From NCBI GenBank assembly GCA_022821645.1, contig JAJEDE010000019.1:1-64000 (forward strand): DNA of 64,000 nucleotides, read 5' to 3'. Of this stretch, positions 1 through 7,573 are shown one piece after another (position 1 is the first letter of the stretch; every line of letters begins with the position of its first letter). A program made the translations under genes and the position numbers. This DNA is from Chloroflexota bacterium (GTDB taxonomy: Bacteria > Chloroflexota > UBA11872). Under the pieces are notes generated by a model. It saw only the letters and a list, made by a program, of their open reading frames with translations, was not told where the DNA came from and searched no databases.

Positions 1-177
1 GCCCCCGCTGTCCTTCCGCGCCCCCCGCTCAAAGCAGAACTCCTCGCCGTCCGGATCGGCTTCCACCGGCGTCAACTCACCCAGAACCGCGCACAGATCA
101 TTGAAATGCGACTGCGAGACGGCCTTCTCCGTCTGCGTGACTTTCCGCCACTTCTCGATGAACTCCGCAGCCGTCAT
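1..177 (-). CDS. MmeI-like class I SAM-dependent DNA methyltransferase / type IIL restriction enzyme, N-terminal 59 codons (partial)
   Basis: The gene runs off the left edge of the window. Reading the minus strand from an ATG at 177-175 gives an open frame to base 1 beginning MTAAEFIEKWRKVTQ, followed by SHFNDLCAVLGELTP and EADPDGEEFCFERGARKD. This pattern (AAEFIxKW, then HFxDLCxxLG, then PTPxEADP, then FERGA-K) is the typical N-terminus of MmeI-family proteins, which join an endonuclease, a gamma-class adenine methyltransferase and target recognition in one chain of about 900-1100 residues. Only the N-terminus is visible, so catalytic motifs and specificity cannot be judged. A GGAG lies about 17 bases upstream, rather far for a ribosome binding site. 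The family call comes from remembered consensus; restriction activity is inference. Confidence 0.75.
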   Translation of the reverse strand, partial: MTAAEFIEKWRKVTQTEKAVSQSHFNDLCAVLGELTPVEADPDGEEFCFERGARKDSGG

Positions 178-387
178 CCCATTACCCAAATCAACTCCTC
201 ACAACACCAGTAAGCCACGTCCTCGCCCATATTCTGACCATACCCCGCCCCCTAGCCAGGGCGACACATTCGCCGCTCCTTGCCCAGCAGCCATCGGCTC
301 TCAAGAGCGTCCTTCACACCCCGGTCCGTGCTACCGTTGAAACCCCATGGGCGGTGGACAAGCAAACCCAGACTAAGGAGCCGCCCA

Positions 388-675
388 ATGACCCCCGAAT
401 TCATCGCCATCATCGCTCTGGGCCTGACCCTCGTCGGTCTGCTGCTCACGTTCCGGCGCGACGCCCGCGCCGAAAACCAGGCCCTCCGCGCCGATACGCA
501 GGCCCTGCGAGCCGAATTCCGCGCCGATAACCAGCGTCTGCGCGCGGAAGTCAGTGCCGGCTTGGCCAACGTGCAGAAGGACGTTCAGGCCCTGACCGAG
601 CGCGTATCCCGCCTCGAAGGCGTCATCGAAGGCCTCCTCGTCCGTCGCCGCGACCACCACGACGACGCCGCCTGA
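388..675 (+). CDS. small single-pass membrane protein with coiled-coil tail (copy 1)
   Basis: This 95-residue protein starts at ATG 388, eight bases after AAGGAG (375-380); an upstream in-frame ATG at 280 lacks such a site. Residues 5-22 form one hydrophobic helix (MTPEFIAIIALGLTLVGLLL). The rest is charged and heptad-like, with repeats of the type RADxQALRAEF and then DVQALTERVSRLEGVIEGL, so a cytoplasmic coiled coil is likely. It is a paralogue of the protein at 1111-1458; the N-terminus, heptad block and C-terminus all match. No enzymatic motif is present. Its function is unknown; possibilities include a holin-like or scaffold protein. The adjacent MmeI-like gene is on the other strand. 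Confidence 0.75.
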   Translation: MTPEFIAIIALGLTLVGLLLTFRRDARAENQALRADTQALRAEFRADNQRLRAEVSAGLANVQKDVQALTERVSRLEGVIEGLLVRRRDHHDDAA

Positions 676-783
676 CCAACCCCAGCGCTCAACGCCCTCC
701 AAGATGCAGCCGCTCTTCCTCCCTCTCCCCGTGGAGACCTTTGCATAACGTCTCTCGCCTGCTAATGCGCGGCCGCTCTTGCT

Positions 784-804
784 CCCTCTCCCTGTGGGAG
801 AGGG
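784..804. repeat. REP-like perfect hairpin, 9-bp stem
   Basis: CCCTCTCCC (784-792) and GGGAGAGGG (796-804) pair perfectly around TGT. It is followed by TTGGGGTGAGGGTCTTCCGGGCAAC. This kind of CCCTCTCCC/GGGAGAGGG element with a GGTGAGGG tail recurs between genes in many high-GC bacteria. Confidence 0.65.
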
Positions 805-813
805 TTGGGGTGA

Positions 814-829
814 GGGTCTTCCGGGCAAC
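814..829 (+). repeat. 16-bp direct repeat, copy 1
   Basis: GGGTCTTCCGGGCAAC is identical to 940-955; both copies follow CT-rich or hairpin sequence. Confidence 0.6.
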
Positions 830-939
830 TACGCCCGAGTGACGCAAAGGTCACTTCTGGGAGGAGATGGTTGTGGTGAGGGTCTTCTCTTCGTCCCTCT
901 CTCACTTCTCTCCCCTCTCCACTCTCCCCTCCGAATGAA

Positions 940-955
940 GGGTCTTCCGGGCAAC
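940..955 (+). repeat. 16-bp direct repeat, copy 2
   Basis: Second identical copy of GGGTCTTCCGGGCAAC, just before the duplicated promoter region of the 1111-1458 gene. Confidence 0.6.
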
Positions 956-1110
956 CAATGACGGGTCACCCAAGGGTCTCGAACCAAGGCGAGACAAGTG
1001 CCGGTTTTTTCCATCAACCATCGACTTCCAAAAGCCCCTTCACCACGGCCCGTGCTACGGTTTAATCCACAGGGCGGACTCAGCACAACTGTGCACTAGG
1101 AGCCTCGCCC

Positions 1111-1458
1111 ATGACCCCCGAACTCATCGGAATCCTCGCCGTCGGCGCCACCTTGATTGGCGTCGGTGCCACGATGATCGGCCTGCTGCTCACGTTCCGG
1201 CGCGACGCCCGCGCCGATACGCAGGCCTTGCGAACTGAATTCCGCGCCGACAACCAGGCCTTGCGAGCCGAGTTCCGCGCCGATAACCAGCGTCTGCGCG
1301 ACGAAGTCAATGCCGGCTTGGCCGAAGTCCGCAACGGCCTGGCCGACGTGCGGAAGGACGTCCAGGCCCTGACCGAACGCGTGTCCCGCCTCGAAGGTGT
1401 GGTCGAGGGCCTCTTCGTCCGACGCGGTGACCGCGACCGCCACGACAACGCCGCTTGA
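1111..1458 (+). CDS. small single-pass membrane protein with coiled-coil tail (copy 2)
   Basis: This 115-residue paralogue of the protein at 388-675 starts at ATG 1111, eight bases after AGGAG (1098-1102). Its hydrophobic helix is residues 4-30, longer than in copy 1 because GVGATMI-type residues are inserted. The charged tail has an extra copy of the 11-residue unit (A/R)DNQALRAEFR, showing expansion by short tandem duplication. It ends in the same DVQALTERVSRLEGVVEGLF helix and a basic/acidic tail. Similar upstream DNA indicates duplication of gene plus promoter. The two lengths may tune a helical reach or oligomer. No function can be assigned. Confidence 0.75.
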   Translation: MTPELIGILAVGATLIGVGATMIGLLLTFRRDARADTQALRTEFRADNQALRAEFRADNQRLRDEVNAGLAEVRNGLADVRKDVQALTERVSRLEGVVEGLFVRRGDRDRHDNAA

Positions 1459-1650
1459 CCCCTAATCCCCTCAGCGTCGCCAACGGCTGCCCGACCCACC
1501 GGTCAATCACTTGGTAGAGCCTTGGCCCAGCGATCACCGGAAGCACCACCAGGCCCTCCCACCGCCAGCACCATCGGCCACTCGTCCAGAACCTGTCCCT
1601 GCCCACCGCCCCGTAGCCGCCACCGCCATCCCTAGCAGCATTGCCCGCAC

Positions 1651-1685
1651 TGCCAGCAACGCATGCACTGATTGCGTTGCTGGCA
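1651..1685. repeat. 13-bp inverted repeat, 9-nt loop
   Basis: TGCCAGCAACGCA (1651-1663) and TGCGTTGCTGGCA (1673-1685) are perfect complements around TGCACTGAT. No T-tract follows on either strand. Confidence 0.75.
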
Positions 1686-2139
1686 CTGCCATCACTGCCG
1701 CCATTCCCCATCACCGGCGCCGGTCCACTCTTCGACCTCGGCAGGCCGACACCCCCCGCCACGAGCCACTCCCCACCAACCGCTTGCCACTCACCCTCAG
1801 AAAGTGTACACTATCCGAGTAAGCCTTGCAACCCCTGCTCCAGATGCCCCACGCCTTCCTCGCCTCAATCCTCGCCCCGATCCTCCTGGCTCTCCGCTTC
1901 TCTAACTCCTCTCCCACCCCTCCACCGCCTCCTCGCCCTTCTCGAATTCCTCGCCCTTCGCCCCTTCCCCGTCCCCTGGCCCCATTCCCTTCCCTTTCCG
2001 CTCTCACTCCTCGCTTCGCTGCCCTCCCGCCGGTCCTTCCCAGTCCCCTCTCACTCCTTTTCCCTCTCCCCTCTCCCCTTCCTCCCGCCCCCCTCACAGC
2101 CCCAACCTTCGTTGCCGACCCGCCGAAAAAATCGGCCCA

Positions 2140-2194
2140 AGCTGTCTCTCGCCAGCCCGGCCCCCATAAGGGGCCGGGCTGGCGAGAGACAGCT
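2140..2194. repeat. 25-bp perfect inverted repeat, 5-nt loop
   Basis: Bases 2140-2164 pair without mismatch to 2170-2194 around CATAA. The arm begins AGCTGTCTCTCGCCAGCC and ends in CGGCCCC. It is the strongest hairpin I found in the window. There is no T-tract, so it is not a standard intrinsic terminator. Confidence 0.85.
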
Positions 2195-2560
2195 CCCCCT
2201 TCATCCCCACCCAAAACCCCCCGCCGGCCACCCACCTCCAGCCCCGTCCGCTCCCCGCGACCGCCGGTTGTGGCGCCGCTGCCCGCCGCCCAGCGCCCCG
2301 CCCAGGCCTCGCCACATCACCCTGGCAAGACTCCACCCACCCGATCCGCACCCCGTCCCCAGTCCCCGTGCCTATCCGCTCTCACTTCCCTTCCCTCTCC
2401 CCTCTACCCCTTCTCCCCCACCGGCCCCACCCCGCTGCCTCCTCGCCCCGCGCCGCCGAGCCGCGACCCGCTGGACATCGCCCCTCGCCGCTCCCGCTGC
2501 CCAATCCGCCGGTCCTCCCGCGCCGTCCAATCGCCGCCCAAAAGCGCCCCGAATCACCTC

Positions 2561-2584
2561 AAGAGTTTTTTGGAAAAAACTCTT
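2561..2584. repeat. 11-bp perfect inverted repeat, possible terminator-like element
   Basis: AAGAGTTTTTT (2561-2571), GG, AAAAAACTCTT (2574-2584). It is AT-rich inside a very C-rich region. The A/T runs would give a T-tract in either direction, but the stem itself is weak. Confidence 0.6.
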
Positions 2585-2710
2585 ATTGCGCGCGAGACCC
2601 CCACTTCCACCCCTCCACCCACCCACCCATCGACCGTGCCAAATCCTTCACCCCCACCCACCAACACCGCCGATAATCAAATGACCACCCCGCCGCCCCG
2701 GAGGACCCCC

Positions 2711-4123
2711 ATGACTCGCAGGACCCTCCTCACCCCCATCCGCCGCCTGCTCCTGGTCACCTCCCTCCTGGCGCTCCTCCTGCTCCCCGCCGCCCAGGCC
2801 CAATCCTCCGCCGTCATGACCATCGAACTCGACGGCTTCATCGACCCCAACGCCGCCCGCTACGTCGACCGCGCCATCACCGAAGCCACCGACGCCGAAG
2901 CCGCCCTCCTCGTCATCCAACTCAACACCCCCGGCGGCCTCGCCCAGTCAGCTCGCGAGATCGTCAGCTCCATCCTCGAAGCCCCGCTGCCCGTCGCCGT
3001 CTTCGTCACCCCCCGCGGCGCCCAGGCCGCCTCCGCCGGCATGTTCGTGCTGGCCGCCGCCGGCGTCGCCGCCATGAGCCCGGGCACCAACGTCGGCGCA
3101 GCTTCCCCCATTGACGCCACCGGCCAGGACGTCCCCGAAACCCTCGCCGCCAAGGTCCTCCAGGACACCCAGGCCTTCGCCCGCAGCATCGCCGACGCCC
3201 GCGGCCGCGACCCCGCCGCCCTTGAAGCCGCCATCACCGAAGCCCGCTCCTACTCCGCCGCCGAGGCCCTCGATCTCGGTCTAGCCGACGTTCTGGCCGA
3301 TGACCTGCCCGACCTCCTCCGCCAAATCAACGGAGCATTCGTACCCACCGCCAGCGGCGAAGTCCCGCTCCAGATCACCGACGCACCCATCCAGCCCGTC
3401 GACCGCACTCTCCTGGAGCACTTCCTCTCCGTCGTCGCCACCCCCAACCTCGCCTTCATCCTCCTCACCGTCGGCGGCATCGCCCTCCTCATCGAGCTGT
3501 CCAACCCCGGCCTCGTCATCCCCGGCGTCACCGGCGCCATCGCCCTCGGCCTCGGCTTCGTCGGCCTCGGCCAACTCCCCGTCAACTGGCTCGGCGTTGC
3601 CCTGCTGCTGATCGCCCTCGGCCTGCTCTTCCTCGAGTTCCAGGAACCCGGAGCCGGCGTCTACGGCGCGGGCGCCGGAGTCACGTTTATCGTCGCCGCA
3701 GTCCTCCTCGCCGGCGGCGCCCTGCGTCCCGTCGAACTGGACTTCCCCGGCGCCGAGACCCTCACCGTCAGCGTCTGGGTCCTGGTGGCCATGGGCGCAA
3801 TCCTCGCCGCCCTCACCGTCACCCTGATCGTCATGGCCAAGACCGGCAGGCCCGCTCCCTACCGCAGCCCATTCGACCGCCGGTCCATGGTCGGCAATCG
3901 TGCCTACGTCACCAGCCGCCTGGCCCCCGAAGGCGAAGTCCAGATGCTCGGCGAGTACTGGCACGCCCGCCTGCAAACCGAGGACGACGCTGACGCCTCC
4001 ATCGAGGAGGGTTACGCTGTAGACGTAACCGCCGTGGACGGCACGACGCTGATGGTCAAGCCTGCGGACGACGAGCCCGATCCGGACCGACCAGGGGCAA
4101 CCCAGCCCCCACCCAGCGCGTAG
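2711..4123 (+). CDS. NfeD family membrane serine protease (long form, ClpP-like domain)
   Basis: Long NfeD proteins are membrane proteases that cleave slipin/stomatin partners. ATG 2711 follows GGAGG (2700-2704) by 6 bases and opens directly onto a signal peptide (TRRTLLTPIRRLLLVTSLLA, cleavage near AQA-QS), so the open frame upstream is non-coding. Residues about 33-215 form a ClpP/SppA-like domain with an NTPGG motif. Ser108 in AQAASAG and Lys148 match the Ser/Lys dyad spacing of known NfeD proteases. Several membrane helices follow (about 240-365), then a C-terminal OB-fold NfeD domain ending near GEYWHAR. At 470 residues it fits the long class. The gene is 14 bases upstream of the slipin gene, the usual pairing. 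Confidence 0.9.
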   Translation: MTRRTLLTPIRRLLLVTSLLALLLLPAAQAQSSAVMTIELDGFIDPNAARYVDRAITEATDAEAALLVIQLNTPGGLAQSAREIVSSILEAPLPVAVFVTPRGAQAASAGMFVLAAAGVAAMSPGTNVGAASPIDATGQDVPETLAAKVLQDTQAFARSIADARGRDPAALEAAITEARSYSAAEALDLGLADVLADDLPDLLRQINGAFVPTASGEVPLQITDAPIQPVDRTLLEHFLSVVATPNLAFILLTVGGIALLIELSNPGLVIPGVTGAIALGLGFVGLGQLPVNWLGVALLLIALGLLFLEFQEPGAGVYGAGAGVTFIVAAVLLAGGALRPVELDFPGAETLTVSVWVLVAMGAILAALTVTLIVMAKTGRPAPYRSPFDRRSMVGNRAYVTSRLAPEGEVQMLGEYWHARLQTEDDADASIEEGYAVDVTAVDGTTLMVKPADDEPDPDRPGATQPPPSA

Positions 4124-4137
4124 CCAGGGAGGCACAA

Positions 4138-4980
4138 ATGGCCATCATCAACTTCATCCGCGACTACGAGCGCCTCGCCAGGTTCCGCTTCGGACGCTTC
4201 GAAGGAATGCTCGGCCCCGGCATCGTCTTCGCCATCCCGATCATTCACCAGATCACGCGCCTCGACACCCGCACCGAGGTGCTGGACATCCCGCGCCAGA
4301 CCAACATCACCCGCGATAACGCGCCCATCGAAATTGACTTCCTGGTCTACATGCGCGTGGACTTGAATCAGGCCGAACGCGCCGTGCTGGAAGTCGAAAA
4401 CTATCACCAGGCCGTCGTCGGCCTCGCCACCACCACGCTGCGGGCGGTAATCGGCGACATCGCGCTGGACGAGGTGCTCTCGCAGCGCGAGCGCATCAAC
4501 GAGTCCATCCGCGTCAAACTGGATTCTGAGACCGAGCGCTGGGGCATCAAGGTCACGAACGTCGAAATCCGCGAGATTGATCCACCGCGCGAGATCCAGG
4601 ATGCGATGAACCGCCAGATGTCGGCCGAGCGCGTGCGCCGCTCCGTCATCCTGGAAGCTCAAGGCACGCGCGAGTCCGACATCACCGTGGCCGAGGGCCA
4701 GAAACAGGCCGCCATCCTCCAGGCCGAGGGCAGCCGCCAGGCCGAGATCCTTCAGGCCGAAGGCGACAAGCAGGCCGCCGTGCTGCGCGCCGAAGGTTTC
4801 GCCGACGCCCTCCAGCGCATCTTCGATACCGCCCGCGGCATCGACGACAACACCATGCGCCTGCAGTACCTCGACACCCTCAAGTCACTCGGCGCCAGCC
4901 CCGCCTCCAAGTTCATCTTCCCGCTCGAGTTCACCCAGATGCTCGGCAACCTCGCCGGTCGCCGCGAAGACCGTGAGTAA
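4138..4980 (+). CDS. slipin / SPFH (stomatin-prohibitin) domain protein
   Basis: This 280-residue membrane-scaffold protein is encoded just after the NfeD protease, its expected partner and processor. GGGAGG lies 7 bases before ATG 4138. The SPFH/band-7 domain spans about residues 15-200 (LDTRTEVLDIPRQ, TRDNAPIEIDFLVYMRVD, RWGIKVTNVEIREIDPP). A helix rich in repeated AEGxKQAAILQAEG units follows (about 180-220), the segment that drives oligomerisation. A C-terminal PLEFTQMLGNL segment closes the protein. The usual long N-terminal membrane hairpin is shortened: only GMLGPGIVFAIPII is hydrophobic. The pair is thought to act in membrane microdomain quality control. Confidence 0.9.
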   Translation: MAIINFIRDYERLARFRFGRFEGMLGPGIVFAIPIIHQITRLDTRTEVLDIPRQTNITRDNAPIEIDFLVYMRVDLNQAERAVLEVENYHQAVVGLATTTLRAVIGDIALDEVLSQRERINESIRVKLDSETERWGIKVTNVEIREIDPPREIQDAMNRQMSAERVRRSVILEAQGTRESDITVAEGQKQAAILQAEGSRQAEILQAEGDKQAAVLRAEGFADALQRIFDTARGIDDNTMRLQYLDTLKSLGASPASKFIFPLEFTQMLGNLAGRREDRE

Positions 4981-5009
4981 CTTGGCAGCCGGCATGGCCT
5001 GCTCGCTGG

Positions 5010-5207
5010 ATGAAAGGCCACGTTGACAAGATGGACACTCTCATTGCGGTCCTTCCGCTACTGATCTCTGCCGCTTTCGCCTGGATTACTTGGTATCTCG
5101 CCGGGCAAAGGGGGCGAAGACCCGTTCTCTGGGCTGTGCTCGGGTTCGTGTTCTGGTTCTTTGCGCTGATCGTCCTGGTGGTTCTGCCGAACCTGAGCGA
5201 CCAATAG
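5010..5207 (+). CDS. small two-helix membrane protein
   Basis: This 65-residue protein has two hydrophobic helices (about residues 9-28 and 39-60, VLWAVLGFVFWFFALIVLVV) joined by a basic turn GQRGRRP. A second in-frame ATG at 5031 (MDTLIAVLPLL) is the more natural start for helix one; neither start has a strong ribosome binding site. It follows the slipin gene on the same strand and may be co-transcribed. No family is recognised; the WYLAGQRGR-P-LWAVLGF-FWF pattern resembles short hypothetical membrane proteins found in many bacteria. Confidence 0.6.
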   Translation: MKGHVDKMDTLIAVLPLLISAAFAWITWYLAGQRGRRPVLWAVLGFVFWFFALIVLVVLPNLSDQ

Positions 5208-5234
5208 CCCTACGGGGCCGCGACAGGGTGGCGG

Positions 5235-5849
5235 CTACGCGTCCAGCCGCCGCGTCATGATGATCTCCCCAAAGTGCCGCCGCACCAGGTTGAACACCCA
5301 CTGCAATCGCCGCGGATCCTCCACAAACCCATGCCGCCGAAACAACGCTTGCGCCGCGTCGTTATCCGCCTCAACCCGCAGCGTCACCTGGTGGTAACCC
5401 CGCTCTCGGGCCAGGTCAATCACATGATCCAGCAGCGCCGACCCATGCCCGCGACGCCGAGCCGGCGGCGATATCGCCAGCGCGCTGATATAAGCCTCGT
5501 GCTCATGTAGCCAGTGCGGCGGCAGCGGCGGAATATGAAACGCCACCCACAACGCCCGCCAAGGCCCCAACACCCGCGCCATCGCCAGGAAGGCCTTCAG
5601 CCCCGTAATCGGCGTCGACCCGTTGTCCCACCGAACCAGCACCAGCCCCTCGCACACGCCTTCGCGCTCCGCCAACCACGCATTCGGCATCGACCCAAAC
5701 GCCCGCAACCCGTGCCCCACGGCCCGAGCCGCCTGCCGGTCACGCTCCCCAAACACATGCGTGAACGTCTCCGGAAACGCATCCAGCATCAGCCGACCCA
5801 CGATCTCAGCGTCGGAGTCCGATGTGCTGGCTGGGCGCAAGGTCCGCAT
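5235..5849 (-). CDS. GNAT family N-acetyltransferase
   Basis: A 204-residue acyl-CoA-dependent acetyltransferase. The acetyl-CoA loop is visible as SPPARRRGHGSALLDHVI (about residues 128-146), preceded by the strand AYISALAI and followed by the C-terminal strand/helix VTLRVEADNDAAQALFRRHGF typical of GNAT enzymes. The N-terminal 100 residues are helical and variable. It lies alone on the minus strand, tail to tail with the small membrane protein gene. Substrate cannot be told from sequence; small-molecule amines or N-terminal peptides are common for this form. Confidence 0.85.
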   Translation of the reverse strand: MRTLRPASTSDSDAEIVGRLMLDAFPETFTHVFGERDRQAARAVGHGLRAFGSMPNAWLAEREGVCEGLVLVRWDNGSTPITGLKAFLAMARVLGPWRALWVAFHIPPLPPHWLHEHEAYISALAISPPARRRGHGSALLDHVIDLARERGYHQVTLRVEADNDAAQALFRRHGFVEDPRRLQWVFNLVRRHFGEIIMTRRLDA

Positions 5850-5908
5850 ACGTCAACCGCCCACTCGTCGTTGAAGCGGCGACGCCATTCTAGGCGCCAG
5901 CCAACTCT

Positions 5909-7474
5909 CTAATCCGCACCGACGACCTCGAACCCAAACACCGAAGTCGTCCGCAAGCTGAAGTGCAACGACACCGCTTGGTCAGCCGGCAGTTGAGCAC
6001 CGCCGTTCCAGACCACCGTTGCATCAAGCTGGTCACCCGTAATCGGCTGGCAATCCGAAACGCCTAGCCCCGGAATCTCCGACCACTCCTCGTCCGTCAC
6101 CCCAACGCGCAAGCTCCCACCCGGCTGCACCCGGCAGTTCACGCGCAGCCCACCAGCGGCCAGCCGCACCGGCGGCGTCCAGAACTCCCCTTCCGTCGCC
6201 GCATGAACCCCCGCCAGCCGACCCCGCGTCCACGTACACCAGCAGATCCCGCTGTCGGCCAGGTTGGCCGGAAACTTGTGCGGATAGCTGTACCCGGCGT
6301 ACGGCAAACCAATTCGGTCCCCCGGCAACGGAACCAGCCCAATCCCCACAAACATGCTGCCGCCGTCCACACCGTCCGGCGGGCCCACCGGCAACACCGG
6401 ATTGCCCGGCGCCCAACTCCACGCAACCCCGTCCACACTGGTCGCCATCCCGATGGTCGTCTGATCCGTCGCCCGGTCGTACAGCGTCGGGAACATCAGG
6501 TGCGTAGTCGGATCGCCCGGATATCGCGTCTTCCCATTGGTGTAGATGTCTGTCTGCTCGGGGGCCGTCGGCGCGGTCGTCAGCACGTCCTGCGGCAGCG
6601 GCCAGCGGCTGAAGTCGGTGGTTTCCGCCCGCGTGATCGTGCGTCGGCCCCACGACCAGCCGCGCCCATACCAAACGTACTGCTTCCGCAGCGCGTCCCA
6701 CTCCACAACCTGCAGCGTGTCGCTACAGAACACCACCGCCGGCTGGTCCTGCACCGTCCAGTGCAACCCGTCGGGTGACGTGCCCACATACATCGCCCGT
6801 ACGTGGCTATCGTCGGTGGTCCGCGGGTCAACCGCTTCGGGACGACTCCGCCGAGCAGCTTCGACGACTTCGGGCGTTGCGTCGCCGTACCAGAACATCT
6901 TGTAGCGAGCCTCTGGCTCGGTTTCCGGATCAATGAACGGGCTTGCCCCGTGCAACCCCATCGGCCCCACGGTTTCGCGGCCAAGCGAGATGTTCGTATC
7001 CGTCGACCCATCCCATGAGCCAATCCCCAGCTTCGGCTTCGTCCAGTTGAACCCGTCGTCCGACTCGGCGTAGCAAAGCAACCCGCCAAACACCGGGTTC
7101 GGCCAGGCAAGATTCGGGCCGATCTCCGGATCCCAGTGATCCGGCGGAACCGCCTCGTACCAGAGCCGATACCGACCGCCGTCGAAAATCACCTTCGGCC
7201 ACCACACCAGCTTCTCCCACGGCTCAGTGGCTTTGACTACCGGTTCGGTCCGCACCCCCGGCTCCGCCCGCAGTTCAACGCCGCGAGGCACGGCCGGAAA
7301 GTTGGCGTGGAGCGACGTCGGATTCGTCAGCCCCCAGGCGCCGTGGGGCCGGCAGTCGTCGTCCACCCAGCGCGCACGACCCGGATGAATGAAGCGGTAG
7401 TCCACAAACGGGTGATAGCCCACCGCCACCGGCAGTGGCGTCACCAGACCGGGATACAGGTTCTCAATGCTCAT
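5909..7474 (-). CDS. five-bladed beta-propeller glycoside hydrolase-like protein (GH32/43/68-like fold)
   Basis: A 521-residue protein without a signal peptide. It shows repeated propeller blades with the pattern 'phenylalanine/tryptophan-tyrosine at the blade edge, SxDG(F/L)xW': AESDDGFNWTKPKLG, GTSPDGLHWTVQ and ATSVDGVAWSWAPG, plus YRLWYEAVPP and YKMFWYGD. Such arrangements occur in GH32/GH43/GH68-type and DUF-labelled sugar hydrolase-like proteins. I cannot identify the three catalytic acids, so the activity is not asserted. It is divergent from the SelA-like gene with 99 bases between starts. Proteins of this type often lie near Gfo/Idh oxidoreductases and ABC importers, as here. Confidence 0.6.
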   Translation of the reverse strand: MSIENLYPGLVTPLPVAVGYHPFVDYRFIHPGRARWVDDDCRPHGAWGLTNPTSLHANFPAVPRGVELRAEPGVRTEPVVKATEPWEKLVWWPKVIFDGGRYRLWYEAVPPDHWDPEIGPNLAWPNPVFGGLLCYAESDDGFNWTKPKLGIGSWDGSTDTNISLGRETVGPMGLHGASPFIDPETEPEARYKMFWYGDATPEVVEAARRSRPEAVDPRTTDDSHVRAMYVGTSPDGLHWTVQDQPAVVFCSDTLQVVEWDALRKQYVWYGRGWSWGRRTITRAETTDFSRWPLPQDVLTTAPTAPEQTDIYTNGKTRYPGDPTTHLMFPTLYDRATDQTTIGMATSVDGVAWSWAPGNPVLPVGPPDGVDGGSMFVGIGLVPLPGDRIGLPYAGYSYPHKFPANLADSGICWCTWTRGRLAGVHAATEGEFWTPPVRLAAGGLRVNCRVQPGGSLRVGVTDEEWSEIPGLGVSDCQPITGDQLDATVVWNGGAQLPADQAVSLHFSLRTTSVFGFEVVGAD

Positions 7475-7573
7475 GCCGGCGACTTTCGGTGGGAAACCTT
7501 AGATGGTGAACTATATACCGGTCCCAACCCGAGACGTGCTATACACCAGCGGCCGTTCTCGTGGGACGTTCTG

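Larger units (their letters stand above)
676..1110 (+). other. intergenic region with dispersed-repeat sequence
   Basis: I see no convincing gene here. The stretch holds CT-rich sequence, one perfect short hairpin (784-804), two copies of GGGTCTTCCGGGCAAC (814-829 and 940-955) and a third partial copy near 870-890. The last 90 bases resemble the region upstream of the first coiled-coil gene, including a shared CCGTGCTAC(C/G)GTT element, so the promoter was duplicated with the gene. Confidence 0.6.
1459..2710. other. C-rich, strand-asymmetric non-coding region (1.25 kb)
   Basis: No gene is supportable. From about 1840 to 2640 the plus strand is strongly pyrimidine-rich (runs of CCTC, CCCT and CCCC), which removes stop codons and creates long low-complexity open frames on both strands that resemble no protein. 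The stretch contains three perfect inverted repeats (1651-1685, 2140-2194 and 2561-2584) and a 10-bp palindrome AGTGTACACT at 1803-1812. A promoter for the NfeD-slipin pair should lie in its last part, but I could not pick one with confidence. Confidence 0.65.

Noticed and set aside
784..955. Short repeats considered as a CRISPR or integron array
   Set aside because: Only two or three imperfect copies with irregular spacing and no cas or integrase gene; more like dispersed intergenic repeats.
1641..2684. Long open frames in the C-rich tract on both strands
   Set aside because: They arise because C/T-rich DNA lacks stop codons; the products are Pro/Ser/Leu or Gly/Arg low-complexity with no domain and no ribosome binding site.
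1826..2710. A 295-residue N-terminal extension of the NfeD protein
   Set aside because: It is low-complexity, while ATG 2711 has a good GGAGG and opens directly onto a signal peptide.
3281..4135. Acidic Gly/Asp/Glu-rich frame antisense to NfeD
   Set aside because: A codon-bias shadow of the real high-GC gene; composition is unlike any protein family.
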